From positions 6,520,101-6,584,100 of the forward strand of contig CM049319.1 of the NCBI GenBank assembly GCA_026874595.1: a stretch of DNA of 64,000 bases, read 5' to 3'. This DNA is from Sipunculus nudus (taxonomy: Eukaryota > Annelida > Sipuncula > Golfingiida > Sipunculidae). Below the pieces are notes generated by a model. That model had not been told where the DNA came from. It saw only the letters and a list, made by a program, of their open reading frames with translations, and ran no database searches. How positions within the stretch are numbered: the first letter of the stretch is position 1; each line of letters starts with the position of its first letter. This document shows, piece after piece, positions 50,567 through 62,403 of this stretch. The translations under genes were made by a program, and so were the position numbers.

Positions 50567-53500
50567 CTGCAAGAAAAAAACAAAATCACATTAAGCATGT
50601 GGATGTTTATGCAAAGTGCTCTACTTCAAAAAGCTGTAAATTTCAAAATGTCTTCAAGGGTTTATAGGGTTTCTTTTTATAGCGGTGGATGAACCATGTC
50701 CTTAAAACAATTTTAGAGCTGATGGGGTCTGGTCCAAACACAGCAGTGCCTCAAATTCAAAATATTATGTTTTCATAGAACTGTCTCTTTCATCAAAATG
50801 ACAGCTTACGATGTTGGATCATGCATTCCTAGTATAATGCATATAAAACCTAAAATACAGAAGGCTAATAATAACTTATTATTCTTGTAATATTGATAAC
50901 TTCATTTTAAAACAACAGACAGGACCGCCAACCTGTAGGCCATGGACCTTTCCTTCAATTTATATAAACATTTGAAAAGCCTAAATTCCTACCATAGTTC
51001 ACAAATTCTGTAAGTTCATGACTTTTACAGACCAGATATGTCTAATGATCTTAAAGAAGACCAGGGGGTGAAGTACAAATTTTACATGAGCTAAGCTGCC
51101 CATCACCATAGATACAGTTACTGGTGGCACAAGCATGTCGGAGAATCTGTTTGATCAGGTAATGTTGGATGCATGTGAATTACATGGAGATATAACTAGA
51201 CATTTCTTGGCACCGCAGGTGCCAGAGTATCCCCAGACATAGTAGGCCCCCACCCCCTTTATAAATAGACCCCCATTTTTAGCAGCATATACTGACATTT
51301 GGCATATTTATTGTTTCTTCCATCTAACAATCCACAAACTTGTTGAAGATGTTGGTCCTGTGACCTTGATCTTTTTAAAGATGTGTCCTGTGACCTTGAC
51401 CTTTGACCTCATGACCCCAAAATCAATTCTGGTCTTGCTTTTCCAATGGGACATATGGAAGTTAAGTTTGAAATCTAAACATCAATAAAGCAGGAATTAT
51501 CACCCAGAAACTAATTTTTGGACAGATGGCTCCTGTGACCCTCACCTTTGGCCTTGTGACCTCAAAATTGATAGTGTTCTTCCTCTCTTGGCAGGAGAAC
51601 TATATGTGCAAGATGAAAGATCTGAGATGAAATGTTTGGCTGAAAATGCATCCACATCTTTTTAAAGATGTGTCCTGTGACCTTGACCTTTGACCTCATG
51701 ACCCCAAAATCAATTTGGGTCTTGCTTTTCCAATGGGACATATACAAGTCAAGTTTGAAATCCATACATCAATAAAAGCAGGAATTATCATCCAGAAACT
51801 AATTTTTGGACAGATGGCTCCTGTGACCTTCACCTTTGACCTTGTGACCTCAAAATTGATAGTGTTCTTCCTCTCTTGGCAGGAGAACTATATGTGCAAG
51901 ATGAAAGATCTGAGATGAAATGTTTGGCTGAAAATGCATCCACATCTTTTTAAAGATGGGTCCTGTGACCTTGACCTTTGACCTCATGACCCCAAAATCA
52001 ATTTGGGTCTTGCTTTTCCAATGGGACATATACAAGTCAAGTTTGAAATCCATACATCAATAAAAGCAGGAATTATCATCCAGAAACTAATTTTTGGACA
52101 GATGGCTCCTGTGACCTTCACCTTTGACCTTGTGACCTCAAAATTGATAGGGGTCTTCCACTCTTGGCAGGTGAACTATATGTGCAAGATGAAAGATCTG
52201 AGATGAAATGTTTGGCTGAAAATGCATCCACAATCTTTTTAAAGAGGTTTCCTGTGACCTTGACCTTTGACCTCATGACCCCAAAATCAATTCAGGTCTT
52301 GCTTTCCCAATGGGACATATACAAGTCAAGTTTGAAATCCATACATCAATAAAAGCAGGAATTATCATCCAGAAACTAATTTCTGGATAGATGGCTCCTG
52401 TGGCCTTGACCTTTGACCTTGTGACCCCAAAATTTATATGGATCATCCACTATTGGCAAGTGAGCTATATATTAAAGATGGAAGACCTAGGATGAAAGTT
52501 TGGCTTTAAATGCATCCACAGTATCTTTTAAAATGCCAGTCCAGTGACCTTGACCTTTGACCTCATGACCCTAGAACCTATAGGGTTCTTACTTTAGTGG
52601 TGGGCCATACATAAGTCATGTTTGAAATCCATATGGCTATCAACACTGGAGATATCATAAGAGGTGTGTGATTTTTACCATATATGGCAATATTCAAGGT
52701 CAAGGCCACTATCATAGGAAAGGTCATGACCCCAATTTAAAAAAAACATCATCCCATAACCCATACCTATGTATATGCATAATATAAAAGAAATCTGTCC
52801 ATTAGTTTTTGACTTACAATGCTCACAGTACTGCAAGGTAGCAATTTTGGGGGTATTAAACGGCACGAAAACAAGTAAAGAATAATAGGTGGCGCCACCA
52901 GTTTCTGGAACATGACAACCCTATCCATGATCTTCCATCAACTTGATTTTGGGATAAATCCATGCAAGATTTCTTGAGATATTAAAGAATTTGTGTGATT
53001 TTTCCCAAAATTGGACCTATTCAAGGTCAAGGACACTCTCTTAGTAAAGGTCATGACCTCATTTTAAATAGGCGTCGTCCTCTCACCCATATCTATACAT
53101 ATACCAAATTTGGTAAAGTTCCGTGAAATATTTTTTGGGTTATCGCGCCAACAAGATTTATATGCGGCGGCGGCGGCGGGACCGGTATGAAAACATAGTA
53201 TCCCCCGACTTTGTCTGGGGATACAATTATTATGAAAACATTTTAAAACATTTTTGTAACATTTCCCATATGGTGCCATGAACTATCCTAAAAGATTAGG
53301 GAAATATTGACCGTATGCACAGACCTTAAACATAGAAATTACAATAACAATCGCATATTTATCATAAAAATACGAAACTTTTATAAACCCTGATTATTTT
53401 CGTTATGGCTGAGGTCATTATTTAATCAACTCCATTTGCAGGTGATATCAAAAGAGGCTTAATTAATTAACAAACAGGCATCATTGATATAAGCTATGTA

Positions 53501-56467
53501 ATAATCATAAACTGTTATCTAAATTGGGACAGACAGACAAACCTAAACCAATATACCCCGTTCCAAGGATCAATTATAATGCCAGTATTTGACTGACAAA
53601 TTCCTCAAAGTCCTGTGCCATTCATCTTAATAATCAATGCTTCTCTGATGTGACATTCTTAGTCTAAACTTTGACATAAAAGTTGCCTGCTCTGCCCCTG
53701 TCTCTCACTCATAAACATATTTATAGATATGCCTTGTGTTTGTGTCTATACATTTATGCTTATATATATTCAAACATATATATCATTTAATGTCACAAAC
53801 ACCTGAACACATATAGAAAAATTTATATTATCTATACCCTGTATGTATATTTTTGGTAGTATATAGGCATGTGATTATTGCATAAATTTCCAACTTCTTC
53901 TTTTTCATTATTCTCCTATTGTGTGATAAGTACATACTCAAAAGATGTTAAAGGAAACATGATTGACTATAGTGTTTCACACACTCAGAAAACAGGATGA
54001 TGCAATGTACTTAATATAATGAAAAAAACACTGGAAAAAAAAGCCAACTAAATCAAAATGAGGGAGTAAAATGAGTCTTTAACTGAGATTTCCTCTACCA
54101 CCCCATTTATACTAAACAGACTTGTGTATAGTACAAGCGCTAGAAGGTAACAGATAACCCCTGACAGCACCGTGCTAGCACCAGATACAGCTTGAACATC
54201 TTGGAATCTACAGCCTCCCATCTCCCCCCCAGGCCAGAGGTCACGAGGTCACGACATCCACTTAACACATGACAGGATCTCACCTCTACCCTACCCCACT
54301 GATACCATATACCATGTGACTTGTTTCTCACAGAAGAAAAACTTCCTTTCCAAGGATACTAGCAGAAATTGAAACCCCTCATGAACCCTCCAGGATGTCC
54401 CTAAGATTTTTTACCATAAAAATACTTTTCTGTTAAAATCTAAATCTGAAGTCTAAATTTTTCCCATGGCTGACAAAAAATTTACTTATTCACATCAGTA
54501 TTTACAGCTGATTAATGGACGCTGGCCAAATAAAAGGTGAAATATATGGTTTTAGAATTTTATGAGCTACAGAAGTATCAAGGCACTGTAAAAGCCCTGA
54601 TTATTCCTGAATACTGTGGCTGCCTTTATGTGAGTTGCAAATTTGCTATGAAAGGTAAATAATCAGGATAATGAAACCTTCATGAATATGACTCCTGACC
54701 CACACAGGTGAACGGTGGTTTATTGCATAGCCTCATTTTGATATATGTTATCCACAGACCATCATGTCCATGCCTGGTGGTTTAAAAGTAAAAAAACAAA
54801 ATATTATTATTTAAAAAAAAACACATATTCTATGTAAGGTGTTAATCAAAGACAGACACTATAAATAATATAAGATCTTTCATATTATCTGCCATGTGGA
54901 GACAAATTTTTCAACTCATGGTTGTGAAACCTCATCAATTTTTTTCAGATTGACTGTACATAATAAATAATGGATGGTAAGATCACCACAGTGGAACCCT
55001 CATGAAACATTGAAAAAGTAAATATTACTCACAAAATATTAGCCTCATAAATATGAGGGTATCTACAGTATATGATGGTATGACATTAAGTTATGGGATA
55101 CAATAAAATGAGGTCCCAGTAACCAGGTGTAACAAACATACATTGACACATATACCCAAACAGATGTGTAACTGCATCATCCAGATATTTTACAACAATT
55201 TATTCATGATTAATAGCCAATCACAGGACTTTCCATCTGTTTGTGCCATCCCACCAAGCTAGGTTGTGCATTACGAGTCAATTACTTTGACTTGCTGGTC
55301 TGTGACAAAAAACACTACCAATTTAACCTAAATGTTGCCATGTAATATCTGCAGAGTAAATGTCCTTGACATCGCTGATTTAACCACAGGCTTGCATGGG
55401 AACAGACAATGTAATAAATATTATGCAATATGTTTCAACTCAGTCCCTGCATGGTACTAGTCATAGCTACCACATGCTAATGTTTACCATAAAGACACAT
55501 GAAAGAGAAACATCATATCCGAAAGTGACAAAAAGTGTGCTTGCGAAAGAAAACAAAAACATGGCTGGTGCCTGCCACCTGTGGAACAGTCTTCTATTTT
55601 TTAAAGGTCAGGTCCATTGGTCTAAAAGCTGGTGCTTTATATTGAGTGGGGATGATGTTAACAAAATGGTAACAAGGATGATATGTTTTGATAATGAGAT
55701 CTGGATGTCAGGTTTTCCATATCAGTGCACACATCCTAATTCAACAGCACATTTCAAGGACTTTCTAGGATCAGTTTACATAATACAAGGATATTATTTA
55801 TAAATAGTTTTAGTTTTGCCAACAAGAATGATGGGAAAGTGTAATCTGACTTTAATGATTAAATAATTATTCAGCTGCTATAACCACTTACAAGTTGAAT
55901 ATAAAAGTATCAGCTAAGTTGTGTACAATGAATTTCCTGGGATGCAGGTTGGCACTAGTCTAAACACAATAAAAAAGGCCAGATTTGCTTCAAAATTCAA
56001 AGTTTTACAAGCCCTTGAAATATCTATTTTATATTCATCAAAATACCCATAAAGACCTTATATATGAAAGATAAGGGTGCTTAAAAAGTAAAAGATACTA
56101 ATTTTTTTAAGCAGAATTAAGAACTCTTGTGGAAGATAGGGCAATGCCTAACATGATACAATGATTTAATATTTGCTACTGAAAAAAAAAAAAATAAAAT
56201 AAAAATATGATGCATACTCAAATCTGAAAAAGCTGCTTTGTCTCCAAAGAGAGCAGAGACAGTTGTCCCTCACATGATTCAGGCTTCATCTGCAGAAGTG
56301 GCCAGAGTGGGACAACACAGTCACCGCAGACACTGCTAAATTCCTGACTGCATGACCAGCCATGGTGCTACCTTTGGCTACTGAGACAGAGGATGTCTAT
56401 AACTATTAAAAAGTTTAAAGTTCTTTTGTCTTAAACTTATTTCATAATAAGTATATAAATCAATCAC
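50567..56467 (-). other. Intron 3
   Basis: 5,901 bases. About 2 kb is the repeat element 51227-53224. The rest is AT-rich intron. A 135-codon plus-strand frame at 55396-55803 has no recognisable similarity. Confidence 0.6.
51227..53224. mobile_element. TIR-bounded element with internal tandem repeats
   Basis: GTATCCCCAGACA at 51227-51239 is exactly inverted at 53212-53224. At the right end GTATCCCC...GGGGATAC also forms a local hairpin. Inside, 51360-52620 is a tandem array of ~144-base units arranged as ~288-base dimers; the right part holds two diverged units with CATATATGGCAATATTCAAG-like sequence, and a (CGG)n run at 53165-53180. No transposase. Sequence similarity with the 62 kb copy starts slightly further left, at about 51194, so the true left end is uncertain. 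Confidence 0.7.
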
Positions 56468-56639
56468 CTCTGGATCCCTCTATCAGCTTCTTCCTGGCCG
56501 GAGCAGAGTATGGATCGGCACGCAGCATCTCAGAGGCATCCAGTAAGAGGTAGGAGGCTTCTTCTACACGATGGAGGGCCGGCGGCATGTCCTGCTTCAA
56601 TATCAGGTCCTCACTGTTGTTACAAGTGTCATGGCCCAC
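56468..56639 (-). CDS. VCL: Vinculin exon 3: D1, talin-binding head
   Basis: Encodes VGHDTCNNSEDLILKQDMPP then ALHRVEEASYLLLDASEMLR and ADPYSAPARKKLIEGSR. It matches human residues 57-114 ([29 protein letters not shown]...DPYSVPARDYLIDGSRG) with no gap. D1 binds vinculin-binding sites of talin and alpha-catenin. Acceptor TGTTTCAG, donor G|GTGATT; phase 0 in, 1 out. Confidence 0.97.
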
Positions 56640-59205
56640 CTGAAACACAAAGCAGTGTTATGTGGTTCCGTAGTTACGTAGATGACGGCGTGGACCCTAC
56701 AGATCACCAGTCATAAGGATATCAGAAGAATACAGGGGTACAATCGAACGGAAGGCAGTAAAGGGTAACACCACAAAAGACAACACACAAAACAGTGAAA
56801 ACACAGGAGAACCCGTATTGTAATTATTCAGTGATATATTCTGATTAACTTGAACTTGTTCTTTGGTAAAACGGTGTTATGTCATGTCGCATATAACTAT
56901 AAAAGTATCACATGCCCAATCTTGCATGGGCTGCAATTATTATTTGAACTGTCACGGTGCTCACAGGGCCTGGTTTTGTACATTTTATTAACATGAACAG
57001 ATCCTATGCAGCCCCAGGTGCCAGGCACTCTTTCTTTCACTATGTGATTTATTTCATGACTTGGAGACACACCTACTTCACTTCATGCTCAGTATTCTGT
57101 TTGTATTAATAAGGCTATCTCACTTGGACAGACTTTAATGTAACCCTAAATTTTTTGTACTCTTGTATATACTGTATAATATGATTTGTTTATTATAAAT
57201 ATTATTATCATTTAACGAGTCTATCTTCAGTTGAGTTGGGTGCATGTGGAACCCAGATTAGTTACAAGTAACAGCAGTTAAAAATTTATGATTCAGGAGG
57301 CCAGGTGTCTAGGTGAATAGCTGACCAAGGTCTCATCATGTCAGAGGAATCAAAAGACATGCTTATATAGCCAGAGGGCAAAGAGAAACTCAGAAATGAC
57401 TGGCACAGGCAAAAGGCATCTACTCCACATGCTGTGATGTGAATATGATGTGATATATTAAATTATAATCTAGGCTTTACTCTTACAAGCAATCCCTAAA
57501 GGAAATAAGTTCCTATGCCCTGTAAAATCAGAACCATGTCAACACATACTGTGAGGGAGATGATCCATAAGATAAACTCATCCGTTGTTTACTTACAGGT
57601 CTAACAGGTTTAATCGGACATGATGTCTATCAGCAGAGTTTGCGGACAAGACATTTGTAAATACACAGGTGGATTATGTTTTAAACAGAACTTGATCAAC
57701 TAAACTTAGTAGAGAATATATGGCACATTTCAACAAATATGTTTATTTCCTGAATATATAGTTTGGCATGTTATTGAATGAAGCAAAAAAAAATACTTTT
57801 AAGCTAGGGATAATAACAAAAGTATACAAAGATATATCAGTAATTTCAAGAACTGTAAATATTTGTGACCTATCATTGTCCAAAAAGCTATACAATTCAA
57901 AAGTATACTAGTATTTGGCCAGACATTAATTAATATCTCATAGGTACAGGAGATACCTGGAGATAATAAAACAACCTCAGCTGTCAGCATAAACATACAC
58001 TGTAAAATAATCTGGAGGTCAAAATTGATCATAGATGACAGCTGCTCTAATGGAGTTATCTTAGGAGTGGGTTTTATTAATGAAAGAGATTATTGCTGAT
58101 TGCCAAAAATAAACATAAACATCAAAAGGTGAAGTAATGTTTATACCACACATAGCAAGATATATTTGTCTTTTCATTGTAAGACAGGTTTTAGAGTGAT
58201 TTTTGTTTATGCATGATGGATGTCTGGCTGCTGGGATTTCACGTAATTGATGCTGCTGGCCAGGTGGGAAGAACATTGAGGAGGAGGTCCTGCAACAGGT
58301 GAGATCTCCAGCATCCTGCATCTCGTTACGTAAAGGTGAAGGCTGTAGTGCAAGGTCACATCTTAACATCACTAGAAAGGGACAAGATCAAAGACCAGTA
58401 AAACTGTGTATCCCTGACATGCTGTCATAACATGGAACCAATAGGCACGTGCGTTAAGAAATCCATGGCATAAAAATAAATATCTATTTCTAAAAGCATC
58501 ATCAAATCACAGACACATTGAGCAAATTAATTTTCATGAATTTTTCAGGAGCAAAATTTCATGAGTTCTTTTTATAACATTCAAAGGACCTTTGATAAAT
58601 GCATGACCTCACTTGATAATTTACACTTTTGATTAAATATATATATCTATTTCATCAGTTCATAATGACTGCATGATGACTGCATGATGACTGACTTTAT
58701 AATAAAATGAGAGATTTTATGAATGATATATGTATATGATTATAAACATGATTTTTAGAAAACAGTGTCTACCAATGAATGACTTTCAAGGTTTACATTT
58801 TATCATTTTATCACTAACAAGTTACAAAAGGAATTACAAAACAGCCTGTTCCAGAAAAAAAGGAGCAGTTGTTGAGTACACAGCCTTTCCGAACTGCTCT
58901 TTATGAATAAACCTGGACACCATATGGTCAATAATTACTTTAATTGCAATTTATCAACAAGAGCCCAGTAATACTCCACAAGAACATGGAACTAATAGGA
59001 CTAATAGACACCCCTGAAGCTAAATTTTCCTGGCTTGCTAAATCTAAGATTTGCCTAACATGCTCATAATGTTAAAACCTATATATTTTACAACATCAAA
59101 TGCATCATCCAACACCTATTGTTCAATTATCTACCAATTAGACAAGACAAATGATTATAATGATGACAAATGACACATAGATTGACTCAGAGTCAGCTGA
59201 CTCAC
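56640..59205 (-). other. Intron 2
   Basis: AT-rich intron of 2,566 bases. A minus-strand frame near 58061-58372 has no recognisable similarity. A triple TGACTGCATGA repeat lies near 58665-58695. Confidence 0.6.
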
Positions 59206-59313
59206 CCTGACTAGGTTATCCACAGCGATCTTGACGGCCTGGACGGGCTTCGCCAGGTCCGGCATGGCGTTGCCATCTTCTGCCTCTTCATGGAGAATGA
59301 CTAGCTTAGACAC
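59206..59313 (-). CDS. VCL: Vinculin exon 2: D1, first helices
   Basis: Encodes [20 protein letters not shown] then [16 protein letters not shown]. It matches human residues 20-56 ([37 protein letters not shown]), one residue shorter in the acidic loop. Acceptor TTTTCCAG, donor AGG|GTGAGT; phase 0-0. The preceding ~19 residues with the start codon are not found up to 64000. Confidence 0.97.
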
Positions 59314-62300
59314 CTGGAAAATGAGATAAAACCAGTGATGAGTCAATTTATTTTAAACTAGCCCGAAATGCCATTCAGTTTTTCCATTATAACTCAATTA
59401 AACATTTCAAAGAGGATATGCTGATAAAAAAGCAAAGAAAATAATCTTCCTGAAATTCTTCCTAACCTTAATTTCTAAATCCTCATGCAACATACTGCCA
59501 CTCTATGTATTTTTTCATTATACAATATTTAATGGGAAAGAAATTTGTATTCTTTGTATTTACATGTGAAATCTAGTACATTCTTTGGCCTTTTTAATCT
59601 TTATTTTGATTACCATTCAGACTCTGATGACTACAGATGCTTGACTTGCATGAAGTTCATCATGGTATTAAGACTGTAATTTACATTTGTTCAATATTTT
59701 TGTACATGCATCTTGAATGAGATCTGCATGATATCTGGGTTCTTTTAGCACCAAGTGAATTATCTGATAGAGTTTCTGAACTCTTAAAACATTGTAAACA
59801 GTGTTAAATTGTTTATTATTAAAGATGCATGTTTATAATCAGTAGCATGTAATGTACTATAAGGTACTATAAAACTGATGTACAGGATAATGAAGAAGAA
59901 AGAAGAGGGAATCACTGGCACATCACTCAGCAGTGATACACAGATGATGACCATGCACATGCACTTCTGCCTCTGCAGCACATCCCTTGGCTGGCAGCAA
60001 ATTATAAGGCTGCTGCACTGCAGTAACCAGGAAAAGCTGATGGAGCAAGCAGGGTGCATGGCTGCCAGAAATAGCGGAAGACTGTTTACATTATATTCAC
60101 AATGTTTGTTTCTGCTTCGTTGCTACACTAAGTACTGTAGTGCTGGTCACCTTGCTGGGCCAGCAACAGAGAAAGAGGAGGATACAGCAGAGACAATGGC
60201 CAACTATTAGAATGGCCCTCAGTAGAGCCCATACCTCTGCCAAAAAAAATCCTACTACATCCACCCCTTCATCTGCATCTGTATTAAAATTAATGTCATC
60301 TTCCATGCCCAATTTCATCTTCCATGCCCATGTCCAACCCCTGTGTACACATAGTTTATTGAAAATTGCTTTAGTGGTTTTTGTGCAGTCTTGCAAACAA
60401 CAAATACTGTATCAAAACTTATTTAATGCGGTTTCAGTTAAATTTTGTAATCATTTGGGATTATATGTGTCTTTTGAAATTATTTCAATTCTATCTTTGG
60501 ATGTCCAGGCCTCAACACATTTTAAGAAGAAAATGAAGTCTTTGAATGTATAGTTGTAGATGTCACTCCAAACAAAGTGCAAAGTATCCAAGACATATCT
60601 CCCAGGTTAGCTCCAGATCACCCGAGGTCAAGATCAGAAGTCAGACAAGCCAGAAGAGCAGCAGCACTCGTGTCCACTCAGCGATGAACATCTGAGCACC
60701 CAAGCCACCACATGCAGACAGTTGGCCCAAGTCTAGAACCTTAACAATGAATGATACCAGGGGGATCTTTGTTTTTTTTTCATTAGCCATTATATTCTAA
60801 GAATGTTAGTAAGAGTGCAGGATCAGTCCTCCCCATTCAAGTAACTAGCATCTATCATGGCAAGCATCACAATTCACCATTTCCCCATGTTTGTGATTAT
60901 TTTGTGGATAAGCACGAATTTAACTCAAGTGTTTAGCTTGTATCTGTAACTGAGGTGCTCAATCTGAAAAGATCTGTATAAATATCTGTGTTGTTCATCT
61001 CTGAAACAGTAAGTGCACAGTAAGTTCACCAGAATATATATATTGAAAGTGATCAGGACAGACAACAACAAGTTAATGTTATGCAGCTTTTAGTGTCCTT
61101 TGAGCTGATAATTGGTAATATCTAAAATATTGATTTAATATTTTTACTGAATCTGAGTCACATTCAGCTGCTGTATTGTTTGGAGACTGATATGTTTGTT
61201 GCAGTAAGGATTTAAATGATTAGGGTAATATTGTATTACTTGTTAATTTATATACAAACTGAATATACAGCTATGTGTACTCAAAGAAAGACTTTAAAAC
61301 TTAAATGAACTCCTTTTATCAAGGACTGATTGAATAAAATGAATCACACACTATAATACCATTACCTCTTTCAAACTCTGTATCTCTGTACTGAACCCTA
61401 GACCACTTACTCTATAGGTCTATCCTATTTACTGAAGGAGTTCCTAAGCCACCCATCCCTGATACTACTATGGTAATTAATACCAGCAAATGGAGAGCTT
61501 TGATTCCATTTAACTTTCATATCAATTAATGATGTGCCTGTAAGATGAATTACTCCCTGCACTCTGACACAGACAGCATGAGAAGTGATGTATCAGCCTG
61601 TTACTGTCAGAGAGGAGACAAGGTCATCAGAGGTCAGCAGCCTCACTTGACATCCACGTCATCCATGAGACAAACTGATATATTTCTTTCCTAAATAATG
61701 CAATTATGTAAAGCTCCTTCTCACATGTTAAAGCAATGAATACAAGATATCCCTGATGTGCAGGACCACGTCAAATGATGACATATATATAAAATAATAT
61801 AATACCAATGTTAAGATAGCACCAACTTCTATTCATAGTGTTTTGAATGCTGATTTTAGTAAGAACATAGCATTTCTCAAAATGCTCTTAAAGGTGTTTT
61901 AATATATTTTCATGATTACTGTGTTTATATTTAGAATTGTGATATATGTGTTGTTTTAGCATCGATATTCTCTCCTAATATTGGAGCTTACTATTTAAAT
62001 AAATCCATATACACAAACCATATATGTACAAGTATGACACACGGTATTAAAATATATATATCATAAAATCTGATGCCACAGTTTGACAGAAGTATGATAT
62101 ATAATTGTGATAATTTCAGGTTGTGAAGTTCCTAGGCCTCTCTCATCATGTTTGACTGTAAGGGGTCACGGAGTGCTCTGTGTTTCTCCATACCCTGGTG
62201 GAATGGTGTTTCACACTTCCTCACACTGCGTAAAAACCCAGCCGGGACGAATCAAGTATGGAGTATGGTATCTCAGAGGAAACACACCCCGTGATTATCT

Positions 62301-62403
62301 CCCTCATCACGCTCACATCACCTGAATGCCACACCTGTTGTTAATCATTAGTACACACAGGTTATCTGCATCAATGAATGATGCTATATCCTAATACATA
62401 ACT
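59314..62403 (-). other. Intron 1, part within window
   Basis: AT-rich sequence searched on the minus strand for the N-terminal exon (human MPVFHTRTIESILEPVAQQ) without success. Coding-like scraps occur on the plus strand at 60526-60687 but without a recognisable product. Confidence 0.55.
60526..60687 (+). other. Short coding-like open segment, unrecognised
   Basis: Fifty-three codons open from a stop at 60523 to a stop at 60685, including VVDVTPNKVQSIQDISPRLA and PDHPRSRSEVRQARRAAALV. The composition is protein-like (basic, Arg/Ala-rich C-terminus) but there is no start codon or partner exon I can show. It may be a decayed transposon or retrocopy fragment. Confidence 0.25.

Noticed and set aside
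51562-52352. Repeated ~60-codon frames on both strands (e.g. IDFGVMRSKVKVTG)
   Set aside because: They are by-products of the 288-base tandem repeat, open on both strands at once, and recur at 62772-63477; not genes.
55396-55803. 135-codon plus-strand open frame in intron 3
   Set aside because: No recognisable domain or similarity, and no promoter, partner exon or coding-like composition.
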